A stretch of DNA of 64,000 nucleotides from G965247265 sp965247265. Its GTDB lineage: Bacteria > Pseudomonadota > Gammaproteobacteria > UBA4575. Position numbers and translations under genes: made by a program. The notes below the pieces were generated by a model. That model was given only the letters and a program-made list of their open reading frames with translations. It ran no database searches and was not told the origin of the DNA. Below are positions 1-9,756 of this stretch, piece by piece. Numbering within the stretch: the stretch's first letter is position 1; the number at the start of each line of letters is the position of its first letter. The stretch covers positions 2,294,001 to 2,358,000 of the forward strand of contig OZ252002.1 of NCBI GenBank assembly GCA_965247265.1. The letters are read 5' to 3'.

Positions 1-1034
1 CAGTCTCTTTGATCATGCGCTGGTACAGACATAACGGCACCAGATCCGTATTCAATCAATACGAAGTTAGCAATCCAAATAGGTATTTTATTATTTGTAA
101 GAGGATGAATTGCAAAAATTCCGGTATTAATCCCTCTTTTTTCTAAAGTATTAATTTCTGCTTCAGAAACCTTTGTTTTCTTACATTCATCTAAAAATTT
201 TCCAATCTCAATATTTGAATTTGCTGCGTGCAATGCAATTGCATGTTCGGGTGCAATGGCAATATATGTGGCTCCCATTAATGTATCGGGTCGGGTTGTA
301 AAAACGCGAATTGGTAATAGACCAATTAAATCAAACTGAATCTCAACACCTTCGGAACGACCAATCCAATTGACCTGCATAGTTTTAACTTGATCAGGCC
401 AATTTTTTAATTTTTCAGTGTCTTTTAATAACTGATCTGCATACTTGGTGATCTTTAAAAACCACTGCGCTATCTCTTTTCGTTCGACTACAGCACCCGA
501 GCGCCAACCACGTCCTTCTATAACCTGTTCATTTGCAAGCACTGTTTGATCTACTGGGTCCCAATTGACAACTGCTTTTTTCTTATAAACCAAACCCTTT
601 TCAAATAATTTTGTGAAAAACCATTGCTCCCAGCGATAATACTTAGGATGACACGTAGCTATTTCTCGGCTCCAATCATAAGCAAAACCTAATCGCTTAA
701 GTTGCGAGCGCATATAATCGATATTTTCATATGTCCACTTGGCAGGTGCTACTTTGTTTTTGATTGCTGCATTTTCTGCTGGCAATCCAAATGCATCCCA
801 TCCCATAGGTTGAAGAACGTTCTTCCCTTGCATGCGCTGATATCGACTTATAACATCCCCTATTGTGTAATTACGCACATGCCCCATATGCAATCGCCCA
901 CTTGGATAAGGAAACATGGACAAGCAGTAAAATTTATCTGCTGCCTCATTCTCAGTAACTTTAAATGATTGCTGTTGCTCCCATAATGCTTGTACAGCAG
1001 TTTCAAGCTTTTGATGATTATAGGAATTTTGCAT
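1..1034 (-). CDS. leuS: Leucyl-tRNA synthetase (partial, N-terminal part)
   Basis: This gene charges tRNA-Leu with leucine in the cytoplasm. The reading frame runs from an ATG at 1034 off the left edge, so about 344 N-terminal codons are present and the C-terminal half with the KMSKS loop is missing. The class I signature is visible as PYPSGRLHMGHVRNY, with the HIGH-equivalent HMGH near residues 49-52, followed by the LeuS-typical GWDAFGLPAENAA segment. The editing (CP1) domain begins in the window. It is the last gene of the miaB-ybeZ-ybeY-corC-lnt row, here separated from lnt by manC. A TATAAT-like hexamer lies about 65 bases upstream of the start, so it may have its own promoter. Confidence 0.97.
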   Translation of the reverse strand, partial: MQNSYNHQKLETAVQALWEQQQSFKVTENEAADKFYCLSMFPYPSGRLHMGHVRNYTIGDVISRYQRMQGKNVLQPMGWDAFGLPAENAAIKNKVAPAKWTYENIDYMRSQLKRLGFAYDWSREIATCHPKYYRWEQWFFTKLFEKGLVYKKKAVVNWDPVDQTVLANEQVIEGRGWRSGAVVERKEIAQWFLKITKYADQLLKDTEKLKNWPDQVKTMQVNWIGRSEGVEIQFDLIGLLPIRVFTTRPDTLMGATYIAIAPEHAIALHAANSNIEIGKFLDECKKTKVSEAEINTLEKRGINTGIFAIHPLTNNKIPIWIANFVLIEYGSGAVMSVPAHDQRD

Positions 1035-1099
1035 ACAGACTAATTACAAATGTGACTAAAAGCGTGAAAGCATGCCAGCTGAGATTACGTCGACTCAAT

Positions 1100-1129
1100 A
1101 TTATATAGCTGTCTATATAATGTGATTAA
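1100..1129 (-). promoter_or_regulatory. Candidate leuS promoter overlapping an 8-bp dyad
   Basis: On the minus strand a perfect TATAAT (1100-1105) is preceded, 18 bases upstream, by TTAATC (1124-1129), a poor -35 match. The -10 overlaps a perfect inverted repeat, TTATATAG-CTGT-CTATATAA (1101-1120), which could be an operator or may be chance in AT-rich DNA. Transcription would start near 1092 and give leuS a leader of roughly 58 bases. Confidence 0.35.
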
Positions 1130-1183
1130 GATATGTAGATGGACTTAGCGAGCTGAAATGAATTATTGCGATCGGCTGTTTTC

Positions 1184-2608
1184 TTAGCGACCATAAAGAT
1201 CTTCAAATCGTGTTATATCATCTTCACCCAAATAAGTGCCAGATTGTACTTCAATTAGCTCCAAATGGATCATACCTGGATTTTCTAAGCGATGCTTAGT
1301 ACCAATGGGAATGTAGGTAGATTCGTTTTCACTCAATAGAAATACTTCTTCGCCACGCGTTACTTTAGCCATCCCTTTTACGACAACCCAATGCTCTGCT
1401 CTATGATGATGCATTTGTAAAGATAATATTTGACCAGGATTAACCGTAATGCGTTTTACTTGAAACCGATCTTCAATATCAATGGTTTCATAAGAACCCC
1501 AAGGCCTATATACCTTAGGATGAATATTAGCTTCATCTCTCTTAGTTTGATTAAGCTGATTAACGATATCTTTGACCTCCTGAGCTCTTTCTCTTGGTGC
1601 TACAAGTACTGCATCCGATGTTTCAATAATTACCTGATCTTTTACACCAACTGCCGCGACCAAACGACTACTTGCATGTACATAGCTCCCGCTGCAATCC
1701 TGTAAAATGACATCGCCATGAATTGAGTTTCTATCGTTATCTTTATCTAAAGACTCCCATAGCGCATGCCAAGAGCCTACATCGCTCCATTCACTATCAA
1801 GTGCCACAACTGCAGCTTTGCTTGTCTTTTCCATAACTGCATAATCAATGGAAGTGTTCGGCGCTTCCGAAAATAACTTTCCATCTAGACGAATAAAATC
1901 TAAATCATTTTTGCTATTCTTATACGCTTGAGCACATACATTGAAGATATCTGGATCTAATGTTTTTATCTCATTCAAATAAACATCAGCACGGAATAAA
2001 AACATTCCACTATTCCATAAATAATTCCCATCTTTTAAATAGCGCTTTGCTTTATTTAAATCTGGCTTTTCTATAAATTCTTCTACTTTGTATATATCTT
2101 TATTATCAATTTTCTTAGATTTATCTAACTTGATATAACCAAATCCCGTTTCTGCGCGTGCCGGCACAACACCAAATGTGATGAGCATGTTATTGATAGC
2201 TTGAAATGCCGTGTCTACTGCCAATTGAAATTGACCAACATCGACTACGATATGATCGGCTGGTAATATCAACAAATTAGCTTCTGGGTTTTTACTCAAT
2301 GCATGAAATGCTGCAATCGTAATTGCAGGCGCTGTATTGCGCCCTACCGGCTCTAAAATAATATCAGATTCATTTATATTAAATTGGCGAAGTTGTTCTG
2401 CCGCCATAAAACGGTGCTCGTCATTACATACTACAAGTAAATCACCAATATTTTTTAAACTTAATATGCGTTCGACTGTAGATTGAAATAAGCTTTTATT
2501 ATTCAGTAACGGTATAAACTGTTTTGGATAAAGCTTTCTAGATAAGGGCCACAATCTGGTACCAGAACCACCAGAAAGAATAACAGGTATTATTGATTGC
2601 GATGACAT
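1184..2608 (-). CDS. manC: Mannose-1-phosphate guanylyltransferase / mannose-6-phosphate isomerase
   Basis: The enzyme makes GDP-mannose from mannose-1-phosphate and GTP; the fused form also interconverts fructose-6-P and mannose-6-P. The N-terminal nucleotidyltransferase domain carries LSGGSGTRLWPLSRKLYPKQ (residues 11-30). The C-terminal type II cupin has RPWGSYETID and the metal-binding QMHHHRAEHWVVV segment. At 474 residues it has the normal bifunctional ManC/AlgA/CpsB length. It lies between lnt and leuS, away from the polysaccharide cluster, yet it would supply substrate for gmd and fcl at 35-37 kb. The 29-base gap to lnt shows no terminator, so it is probably cotranscribed with lnt. 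Confidence 0.95.
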   Translation of the reverse strand: MSSQSIIPVILSGGSGTRLWPLSRKLYPKQFIPLLNNKSLFQSTVERILSLKNIGDLLVVCNDEHRFMAAEQLRQFNINESDIILEPVGRNTAPAITIAAFHALSKNPEANLLILPADHIVVDVGQFQLAVDTAFQAINNMLITFGVVPARAETGFGYIKLDKSKKIDNKDIYKVEEFIEKPDLNKAKRYLKDGNYLWNSGMFLFRADVYLNEIKTLDPDIFNVCAQAYKNSKNDLDFIRLDGKLFSEAPNTSIDYAVMEKTSKAAVVALDSEWSDVGSWHALWESLDKDNDRNSIHGDVILQDCSGSYVHASSRLVAAVGVKDQVIIETSDAVLVAPRERAQEVKDIVNQLNQTKRDEANIHPKVYRPWGSYETIDIEDRFQVKRITVNPGQILSLQMHHHRAEHWVVVKGMAKVTRGEEVFLLSENESTYIPIGTKHRLENPGMIHLELIEVQSGTYLGEDDITRFEDLYGR

Positions 2609-2637
2609 ATTTGTAATTCTAAATTGAATTATTAATA

Positions 2638-4152
2638 TTATTGTTTATCGATTGATGAATTGTTTCGCCACTTAAAAATGCAAATTATAAAGAATATTCC
2701 AAATAATATTGTGACAATCCCCCAGTTCCCCCACCTTGAAAACGGTGTTAACCCAGTATAAGGGCTAATTTTTGCGCTAATAACATCCTCTTGAAACTGG
2801 GCTGATTTATTAATGATGCGTCCTGCTGGATCAATGACTGCAGAAATACCTGTGTTTGTTGCACGCAATAAGTACCGACCTGTCTCAATTGATCGCGATC
2901 GTGAAATTTCTAAATGTTGGTGGGGGGCAGATGAATCACCAAACCATGCATCATTGCTAACATTAATTAGTATATTTGCCTCAGGCATAGATTCTATTAT
3001 TCCATTTCCATACACTGATTCATAACAAATTGAAGTGCCTACAGGGTACTTGCTCAATTTCACTAGCGGACGCCCTTTCCCACGAGATAAATCTGCCATT
3101 GGAACTTTAATATAATTTTCAAAAAATGTAGTGATACCACGCAGCGGTATATATTCTCCAAACGGCACCAAACGTTTTTTTCTATAAAAATTTAAATTTT
3201 CGCCAACCGTCATCACACTGTTATAAACATTGCCACTATCCGCGTCAAAGGTAAAAACACCAATTAATAATTCAGCGTTTCTATTTTCAGTTTCATCTTT
3301 TAGTGTTTTAATGAAGGTATCCTTTACCATAGAGTAATACGTAGGTATGGCAGTTTCCGGCCACACTATAATATCCATATCAAAGTAATCCTCACTCATA
3401 GCTTTGTACTTTTCCATAATGTAGGGATGTTTAGTTTGATCCCATTTCATTTCTTGAGGAATATTACCTTGTATCAACGCTACACTAAGTTCTTCATCCA
3501 TTGCATGCGTCCAGGTTATTTGGTTTATTACGATATGAGTTAAAACAATAAACGCTAAACTTATGCCAGAAAATATCTTTTGATTGAACCTTCCCAATAT
3601 AAGCACCGCAACAAAGCCACTTATTAGTAACGTTACCCATGTAGCACCATATGTGCCAAAGATTGGAATGATCCCTTTAATTGGACTTGAGTGATGCGCA
3701 TGACCTAATAACAGCCACGGAAAGCCTGTAAATATCCAACTCCTAACCCACTCAAGAACTGTCCAAATTGTAGAAAAGGCGAGCACGCTAATTAAATTGT
3801 ATTTTGTATTACAACGTATTTTTGAATATATGTATGCTGATAAAGCGGGAAACAGCGCCAACACTACTATAAATATTCCAGCAATACATGCACTTAATAC
3901 TACTGGCGCATGCCCATATTCATGAATACTATTGTATGTCCAAGGGACTCCGAATCCGAAATAAAGTAATCCAAAAAATAAGCCCAATTGAAAGGCATTT
4001 TTGGGAACGATGTCTTTTAAAAGAACATACAAAATAGCTGGACAAAGAAGAGTCAACCACCAGTAAGCATAAGGAGCAAACCCACACACTAACAAGCCAC
4101 CGGCAATGGCTACCATTAAAAATCTAGTGCTGTTATTTTTAATGGCTAACAT
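2638..4152 (-). CDS. lnt: Apolipoprotein N-acyltransferase
   Basis: Lnt adds the third acyl chain to the N-terminal cysteine of lipoproteins in the inner membrane. The first 210 or so residues form a series of hydrophobic helices, followed by a periplasmic nitrilase-like domain. The expected Glu-Lys-Cys triad is visible in IIVWPETAIP (Glu), KKRLVPFGEYIPLR (Lys) and GTSICYESVYG (Cys). A last hydrophobic helix near residues 475-492 precedes a short polar tail. Length, 504 residues, is normal. It follows corC at a distance of 60 bases, the order found in Escherichia coli. Confidence 0.96.
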   Translation of the reverse strand: MLAIKNNSTRFLMVAIAGGLLVCGFAPYAYWWLTLLCPAILYVLLKDIVPKNAFQLGLFFGLLYFGFGVPWTYNSIHEYGHAPVVLSACIAGIFIVVLALFPALSAYIYSKIRCNTKYNLISVLAFSTIWTVLEWVRSWIFTGFPWLLLGHAHHSSPIKGIIPIFGTYGATWVTLLISGFVAVLILGRFNQKIFSGISLAFIVLTHIVINQITWTHAMDEELSVALIQGNIPQEMKWDQTKHPYIMEKYKAMSEDYFDMDIIVWPETAIPTYYSMVKDTFIKTLKDETENRNAELLIGVFTFDADSGNVYNSVMTVGENLNFYRKKRLVPFGEYIPLRGITTFFENYIKVPMADLSRGKGRPLVKLSKYPVGTSICYESVYGNGIIESMPEANILINVSNDAWFGDSSAPHQHLEISRSRSIETGRYLLRATNTGISAVIDPAGRIINKSAQFQEDVISAKISPYTGLTPFSRWGNWGIVTILFGIFFIICIFKWRNNSSIDKQ

Positions 4153-4212
4153 TTGACTTATTAGGCTTTAAAACTAAACCTAATATGGTTCATTGTTATA
4201 TTTCTAAAATAT

Positions 4213-5043
4213 TTATGAGGAACGTGAAACGTTAAGAAGATGTAATCGCCTTCGGTCTGCTCGAAGTATCTCTATATTAAAATTATCAAACTCAATTTTT
4301 TCACCTTTTTTTGGCAAATGCCCAAACTTACTCAGAACCAATCCTCCAAATGTTTCAAAATCTGTATCGCTATATTGTGTTTCAAAAAATTCATTAAAAT
4401 CTTCTATAGGTATTAATGCTTTAACTGTATAATTACCATTAGTATGATCTAGGATATACCGATCTTCCTGCACATCGTGCTCGTCTGTTATATCACCTAC
4501 TATTTGCTCTAATACATCCTCAATGGTTACCAAACCGGATACATTGCTATATTCATCAACTACAATAGCCATATGGTTCCGCCCATCTTTAAATTCATTT
4601 AATAAAGTATTTAGTCGTTTAGATTCCGGTACAATTACAGCAGGTCGTAATACATCTTCCATATTAAATTTACCTTGTCTTCCCTCAATAAAATAACGTA
4701 ATAAATCTTTTGCCAACAAAATACCACGCACCTCGTCACGACTATCACCTGTTACTGGAAATCTTGAATGAGCCGAGTCAATAATAATTGGCAATATATC
4801 TTGCAGTGAGTTGTCCTCACGAACAACGACCATCTGAGATCGAGGAATCATAATATTTTTGACTTGAATCTTAGATACCTGAAATGCGCCCTCAAGCATT
4901 TCAAGTAAATCTTCACTTATAATATTTTTCTCTTCATACTTTCGTAGAAGTTGGAGGATATCATCACGATTCTTTGGTGATTTATCAATTAATCCACAGA
5001 TAAATGACGCGATGCTCGTGAGATTATTATTTCTTGTTGGCAT
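4213..5043 (-). CDS. corC: CorC/HlyC-type CBS-domain protein (YbeX)
   Basis: This family is linked to Mg/Co efflux in enterobacteria, and its E. coli member (YbeX) is encoded next to ybeY; the biochemical role is still uncertain. Two CBS repeats are visible: one around IMIPRSQMVVVRED and SAHSRFPVTGD, the other around VVPESKR, MAIVVDEY and GLVTIEDVLEQIVGD. A C-terminal CorC_HlyC domain (DFETFGGLVLSKFGHLP) follows. I place the start at ATG 5043 (276 residues) rather than at the in-frame TTG at 5076, because ATG 5043 starts 10 bases after the ybeY stop and gives a family-like N-terminus. There is no N-terminal membrane domain, so this is the short soluble type. Confidence 0.92.
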   Translation of the reverse strand: MPTRNNNLTSIASFICGLIDKSPKNRDDILQLLRKYEEKNIISEDLLEMLEGAFQVSKIQVKNIMIPRSQMVVVREDNSLQDILPIIIDSAHSRFPVTGDSRDEVRGILLAKDLLRYFIEGRQGKFNMEDVLRPAVIVPESKRLNTLLNEFKDGRNHMAIVVDEYSNVSGLVTIEDVLEQIVGDITDEHDVQEDRYILDHTNGNYTVKALIPIEDFNEFFETQYSDTDFETFGGLVLSKFGHLPKKGEKIEFDNFNIEILRADRRRLHLLNVSRSS

Positions 5044-5053
5044 AGAATAATGC

Positions 5054-5497
5054 TCAATATGGATTCTTAATTTCAAATTTTTCTAGTGTTTCTATCTCCA
5101 ATGCTTCCATCACCTCTGCTTGAGATGCATTTTGATGATCATAACCCTGTAAATGTAAAATACCGTGAATAAGCATATGAGCCCAATGCGAATATGGTTC
5201 CTTATTTTGTTCTAATGCCTCTTGGTATATAACTGGCGCACATATCACCACATCACCTAAAATATTTATTCCGACTTCTTTAGGTATGCTGGCCGGAAAA
5301 GATAAAACATTGGTTGCTTTGTTTATATTTCTATATTCCTTATTTAATCTATTTGCCTCCCCTTCACCGACAATCCGTATGCAGGCTGTAAAATCTACAT
5401 CTTTTGAAGAAATTGCAGCTGCCCATTTTTTAAAGTCAGCTAATGATGGCAGCATTGTATGCTTTACTGCAAACTGCACTTCCACGCTAATTGTCAT
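5054..5497 (-). CDS. ybeY: Endoribonuclease YbeY (rRNA maturation factor)
   Basis: YbeY is a zinc-dependent endoribonuclease involved in 16S rRNA 3'-end maturation and ribosome quality control. The family signature HGILHLQGYDH supplies the three metal-binding histidines. The NKEYRNINKATNVLSFP segment is also typical. Length, 147 residues, is normal. It is preceded by ybeZ with a 13-base gap and followed by corC, the conserved ybeZ-ybeY-corC arrangement, so the genes are most likely one transcript. Confidence 0.96.
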   Translation of the reverse strand: MTISVEVQFAVKHTMLPSLADFKKWAAAISSKDVDFTACIRIVGEGEANRLNKEYRNINKATNVLSFPASIPKEVGINILGDVVICAPVIYQEALEQNKEPYSHWAHMLIHGILHLQGYDHQNASQAEVMEALEIETLEKFEIKNPY

Positions 5498-5510
5498 TTT
5501 TTAAGATTAT

Positions 5511-6476
5511 TTAGTCTTTTCCGTTATTCTCGTAGGCTTGAATGATCTTTTTTACTAATGGGTGACGTACAACATCTTTAAAATTAAATCTACAAAAGTC
5601 TATCCCATCAGTATTTTCCAATATTCTCATTACATGCTTTAAGCCTGACTCCTTTACGCTGGGTAAATCTATTTGAGTGATATCACCCGTTACAATTGTC
5701 TTGGAGCCAAACCCAATACGAGTTAAAAACATCTTCATTTGCTCAACTGTAGTATTTTGTGCTTCGTCTAATATAATAAACGCATCATTTAATGTGCGAC
5801 CTCTCATATACGCAAGGGGTGCTATCTCTATAACATTTCTATCTATCAATTTGTTGACCAGTTCATAACCCATCATTTCATAGAGTGCGTCGTACATTGG
5901 CCTAAAATAAGGGTCAATTTTTTGACTCAAATCACCAGGTAAAAATCCAAGCCTTTCTCCTGCTTCAACTGCAGGTCTTACTAATACAAGCTTGCGAACT
6001 TTATCTCTCTCGAGCGCTTCTACGGCGCACGCTACAGCCAGATATGTTTTGCCTGTACCAGCAGGACCAATTCCAAAAACCAAGTCGCAATTCCCAATAC
6101 TTTTTATATAATGCTCTTGGTTTTCACCCCGCGGTTTTATAACGCTACGTTTCGTATAAACCGTTGTGTCTGATCTTTTAAATTTTTGATCAACGATATT
6201 TGCAACTTCTGACTCCTGCAAAAACAAATGTACATCTGATGATGAAATGGTTTGATCTGCTGTTGTGTTATAAAGTTCTTTCAGTAACTCAACGGCTGTG
6301 TTTGTTGCCTGTGCATCACCAATGATTGAAAATAAATTACCTCGGCTATTAATTTCAACGCCTAATCTTTTTTCCAACTGATGAATATGTTGATTAAACG
6401 GACCGCACAAATTTGCTAATCGCGGATTATCTGCAGGCTCTAATACAAGATCTAAAGATTGAGTGTCAGCAGTCAA
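5511..6476 (-). CDS. ybeZ: PhoH-like ATPase YbeZ
   Basis: YbeZ is a PhoH-family NTPase that works with YbeY in RNA metabolism. The Walker A motif is GIGPAGTGKTYLA (about residues 135-147) and the Walker B/DEAQ box is AFIILDEAQNTT. The N-terminal part (residues 1-75) resembles the KH-like domain seen in this family. Length, 321 residues, is typical of the gammaproteobacterial short form. The gene lies 21 bases downstream of miaB. Confidence 0.95.
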   Translation of the reverse strand: MTADTQSLDLVLEPADNPRLANLCGPFNQHIHQLEKRLGVEINSRGNLFSIIGDAQATNTAVELLKELYNTTADQTISSSDVHLFLQESEVANIVDQKFKRSDTTVYTKRSVIKPRGENQEHYIKSIGNCDLVFGIGPAGTGKTYLAVACAVEALERDKVRKLVLVRPAVEAGERLGFLPGDLSQKIDPYFRPMYDALYEMMGYELVNKLIDRNVIEIAPLAYMRGRTLNDAFIILDEAQNTTVEQMKMFLTRIGFGSKTIVTGDITQIDLPSVKESGLKHVMRILENTDGIDFCRFNFKDVVRHPLVKKIIQAYENNGKD

Positions 6477-6497
6477 TTCTTTTCTTAACCTTTATGA

Positions 6498-7823
6498 CTA
6501 TGATTCAGGATAGTTTCCACGAAGCGAATTTGCATAAACATCGACAATCTTAAGACGTACAAATTTACCAATTACATTTGTATTCGCTTTAAAATTTACC
6601 ACGCGGTTATTTTCTGTTCTTCCCGAGTATTCTTGATCAGACTTCTTTGAAAATCCTTCTACTAAAACTAATTGCTCAGTATTAAGCATTTGACTTGAAT
6701 AATTTTGTGACATCTTATTAATTAGTGCTTGTAATCTACTTAATCTATATTTTTTATCTTGATCAGACACATTATCCTCCAAGGAAGCAGCTGGAGTACC
6801 AGGCCTTGCGCTGTATATAAAACTATACGCTTGATCAAATCCGATATCTTCTACAAATCTCATCGTTTCCTCAAAGTCCGCTTCTGTTTCACCTGGAAAA
6901 CCAACTATAAAATCAGAGGATACGCTCAAATGGGACCGCTGTTTACGTAGCTTTCTGATGATAGATTTGTACTCGATTGCAGTATGACCTCGCTTCATAG
7001 CAGCTAGCACACGATCTGAACCGCTTTGAACGGGCAAATGCACATGGCTTACTAGTTCAGGGATTTCACCATAGGCATTGATCAAATTATCAGAAAATTC
7101 TATTGGGTGAGAACTTGTATATCGCATCCTTTCAATACCATCTATCCGGCTGATGTAATAAAGTAGTAACGAAAAATCAACTATATTTTCATTAGTGTCT
7201 GACCCTCTATATCCATTTACATTTTGACCAAGTAATGTAATTTCACGTACATGTTGTTCTGCCAAAGTTTTAACTTCTTTTAATACATCATTTAGCGGAC
7301 GACTAAATTCTTCGCCTCTTGTATAGGGGACCACACAATATGAGCAATATTTGCTGCATCCTTCCATGATCGATACAAAGGCAGTGGATCCATTTGCTTT
7401 CGGTTCAGGCAGACAATCAAATTTCTCAATTTCTGGAAATGATATGTCTACGACTGCATTTTTATTTTCTTTGGCTTTCTTAAGTAATTCGGGGAGTCTA
7501 TGGATTGTTTGTGGCCCAAATATGATATCTACCTGTTTGGCGCGTTTAGCCAATGCTTCACCTTCTTGACTTGCAACACAGCCACCCACACCTATCACAA
7601 TATTTGGATTATTTTCTTTAAAAGGCCGCCATTGGCCTAACTGAGAAAAGACTTTCTCTTGAGCTTTTTCCCGAATCGAACATGTATTTAAAAGTAATAC
7701 ATCAGCCGTTGAAGGTTCGTCAGTTAATTCAAGTCCGCATTCGTGATTAAGTACATCCAGCATTTTCTCTGAATCATACTCATTCATCTGGCAACCCTGC
7801 GTTTTTATATAGACTTTCTTCAT
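6498..7823 (-). CDS. miaB: tRNA-2-methylthio-N6-dimethylallyladenosine synthase
   Basis: MiaB is a radical-SAM methylthiotransferase that converts i6A37 to ms2i6A37 in tRNAs reading U-starting codons. The N-terminal cluster cysteines are in TQGCQMNEYDS (Cys11), LLNTCSIREKA and GVGGCVASQEG. The radical-SAM CxxxCxxC motif is EGCSKYCSYCVVPYTRGEE. A TRAM domain forms the C-terminus (from about LVLVEGFSKKS). Length, 441 residues, is normal. It begins the housekeeping row miaB-ybeZ-ybeY-corC-lnt and lies 31 bases after the last gene of the polysaccharide cluster. Confidence 0.97.
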   Translation of the reverse strand: MKKVYIKTQGCQMNEYDSEKMLDVLNHECGLELTDEPSTADVLLLNTCSIREKAQEKVFSQLGQWRPFKENNPNIVIGVGGCVASQEGEALAKRAKQVDIIFGPQTIHRLPELLKKAKENKNAVVDISFPEIEKFDCLPEPKANGSTAFVSIMEGCSKYCSYCVVPYTRGEEFSRPLNDVLKEVKTLAEQHVREITLLGQNVNGYRGSDTNENIVDFSLLLYYISRIDGIERMRYTSSHPIEFSDNLINAYGEIPELVSHVHLPVQSGSDRVLAAMKRGHTAIEYKSIIRKLRKQRSHLSVSSDFIVGFPGETEADFEETMRFVEDIGFDQAYSFIYSARPGTPAASLEDNVSDQDKKYRLSRLQALINKMSQNYSSQMLNTEQLVLVEGFSKKSDQEYSGRTENNRVVNFKANTNVIGKFVRLKIVDVYANSLRGNYPES

Positions 7824-7854
7824 GATGTGTTTAACTGACTACAATATAAATTAA

Positions 7855-9756
7855 TTAATGAATAGTAGTTTGCTTAACACCATCTGTATTGTTAACAACA
7901 TTTTCTACAACTAGTCCTTGAGTTTCATTATATTCTGGAATAATTTTCTTTAGGGTTTCCATTGATTTAGACACATCTCTTTCTTCACTAGCACTTAAAA
8001 TTTCTTTCAGCATTTCCGCGAGTACATTCCAGTCTACTTTTCGTGATTCTGCCAACAAAATTTTTGGGTGATCTGTTCCAGTATAATCTTCAGATGTGTG
8101 AAATAATTCTTCATGCAATTTTTCGCCAGGCCGAAGCCCAATAATTTCAATTTTTATATCATGATCAGGATCATAACCTGATAAGCGAATCATTTGTCGA
8201 GCCAAATCATATATTTTCACTGGCTTGCCCATATCCAGTACAAATATTTCTCCGCCATCGCCCATGGACGCTGCCTGTAAAATTAAACTAACCGCTTCCG
8301 GTATGCTCATAAAATAACGTGTAATGTCCTCATGCGTAACAGTAACCGGCCCACCTTTTTTAATTTGCTCTCTAAATAAAGGTACCACTGAACCTGTGGA
8401 ATCAACTACATTTCCAAATCTAGTTGTAATAAATTTAGTTGCGGATTGTTTACTAAGTGCTTGACAATATATTTCAGCCGCACGTTTAGTCGCACCCATT
8501 ACACTCGTTGGATTCACTGCCTTATCTGTTGAAACCATTACAAATTTTTCCACTTTATATTTTGAGGCAATTTTTGCAAGTTTCATTGTGCCAAGAATAT
8601 TTGTTTGAATGCCTTCTAAAATATTTTCCTCTATTATCGGCACGTGTTTATACGCCGCTGCGTGCAGAACGATACTCGGTCTATGACGAATAAAAATTTC
8701 CTCTACCGCTTGAGAATCTCGTATATCACATAGGATTGGAGAGATTCTTCTTTCTTTATCTACATCATTATTACTTAAATCATTAGTAATTGAATATAAG
8801 TTAAATTCATTCTGCTCCAGAAGAATTAGTTTTTTCGGATGATGTCCTAGTGTTTGTCGACATAATTCAGATCCAATTGAACCCCCTGCCCCGGTCACCA
8901 ATACGCATTCGTCATAAATGAACATTTTTAAAGATTTATCATCTAATTTTATCGCTTCACGACCCAACAAATCCTCTAGCGTAATATTCCGCAATCGCGA
9001 GATATCTACAACATCGCTATCAACCTCTATTAATGAAGGAATAGTCAGACACTGAACATTATTTTTACTACACGTTTTAAGTATCTCTCTCATTACACTT
9101 GCACTTATATTTCTAATACAAACAATTACACATGTAACTTGATATGTGCTTAAAACATTTTCAAGCTTATATAATCCACCTAATACACGTATTCCGTGCA
9201 AATCACGACCAATTTTACTTTCAGAGTCGTCCAAAATTCCAATTGGTATATATTCTTTTTCTCTAAGCATTTCTCGCACTAACATTTCCCCTGCGCGACC
9301 TGCTCCAATAATTAACGCAGCCCCCCCTTGTGATTGCCTTAAGTATAAATGACGGTCTTTAATCCATCTGTAAATCAGTCTTGGTCCACTCAGACCAAGA
9401 AACAAAAATAATGGATAAAGAATTAATATGGAACGAGGAATATCAAGTAATCGATAAAAAAGAAATACACTAACAAATGTTATACTTGATCCAACTACAA
9501 CCGCTTTAGTTATTTGAAAAATATCTGGAAGAGATGCAAATCTCCATATTCCTCTATATAAACCAAAGTACCAATAACAAATTGTTTGAGTGCATACTCC
9601 AGCAAGTAATAATTGAAAAATACCTTGCCAGTAATAGTGTGGAATTTCGCCTAAATTAAAACGCACCCAATATGCAAACAGCAATGCAGCAGGCACCCAC
9701 AAAAAATCATGCAGCAATGCAAGCCAACGATTTATTAAAAATGGAAATAATTTCAA
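7855..9756 (-). CDS. WbpM/CapD-type nucleotide-sugar 4,6-dehydratase, membrane-anchored
   Basis: Members of this family convert UDP-GlcNAc to UDP-4-keto-6-deoxy-GlcNAc, the first step towards QuiNAc, FucNAc or bacillosamine. The N-terminal ~130 residues hold about four membrane helices. Two nucleotide-binding domains follow, with GAGRAGE (151-157) and TGAGGSIGSE (288-297). The active-site region is STDKAVNPTSVMGATK (409-424), with Met and Lys spaced as in the SMK triad of this family. At 633 residues it matches WbpM length. The start overlaps the stop of the upstream WbpL-like gene by 4 bases. Gene order wbpV-wbpL-wbpM is that of Pseudomonas aeruginosa O-antigen loci, so the QuiNAc branch is favoured. 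Confidence 0.9.
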   Translation of the reverse strand: MKLFPFLINRWLALLHDFLWVPAALLFAYWVRFNLGEIPHYYWQGIFQLLLAGVCTQTICYWYFGLYRGIWRFASLPDIFQITKAVVVGSSITFVSVFLFYRLLDIPRSILILYPLFLFLGLSGPRLIYRWIKDRHLYLRQSQGGAALIIGAGRAGEMLVREMLREKEYIPIGILDDSESKIGRDLHGIRVLGGLYKLENVLSTYQVTCVIVCIRNISASVMREILKTCSKNNVQCLTIPSLIEVDSDVVDISRLRNITLEDLLGREAIKLDDKSLKMFIYDECVLVTGAGGSIGSELCRQTLGHHPKKLILLEQNEFNLYSITNDLSNNDVDKERRISPILCDIRDSQAVEEIFIRHRPSIVLHAAAYKHVPIIEENILEGIQTNILGTMKLAKIASKYKVEKFVMVSTDKAVNPTSVMGATKRAAEIYCQALSKQSATKFITTRFGNVVDSTGSVVPLFREQIKKGGPVTVTHEDITRYFMSIPEAVSLILQAASMGDGGEIFVLDMGKPVKIYDLARQMIRLSGYDPDHDIKIEIIGLRPGEKLHEELFHTSEDYTGTDHPKILLAESRKVDWNVLAEMLKEILSASEERDVSKSMETLKKIIPEYNETQGLVVENVVNNTDGVKQTTIH

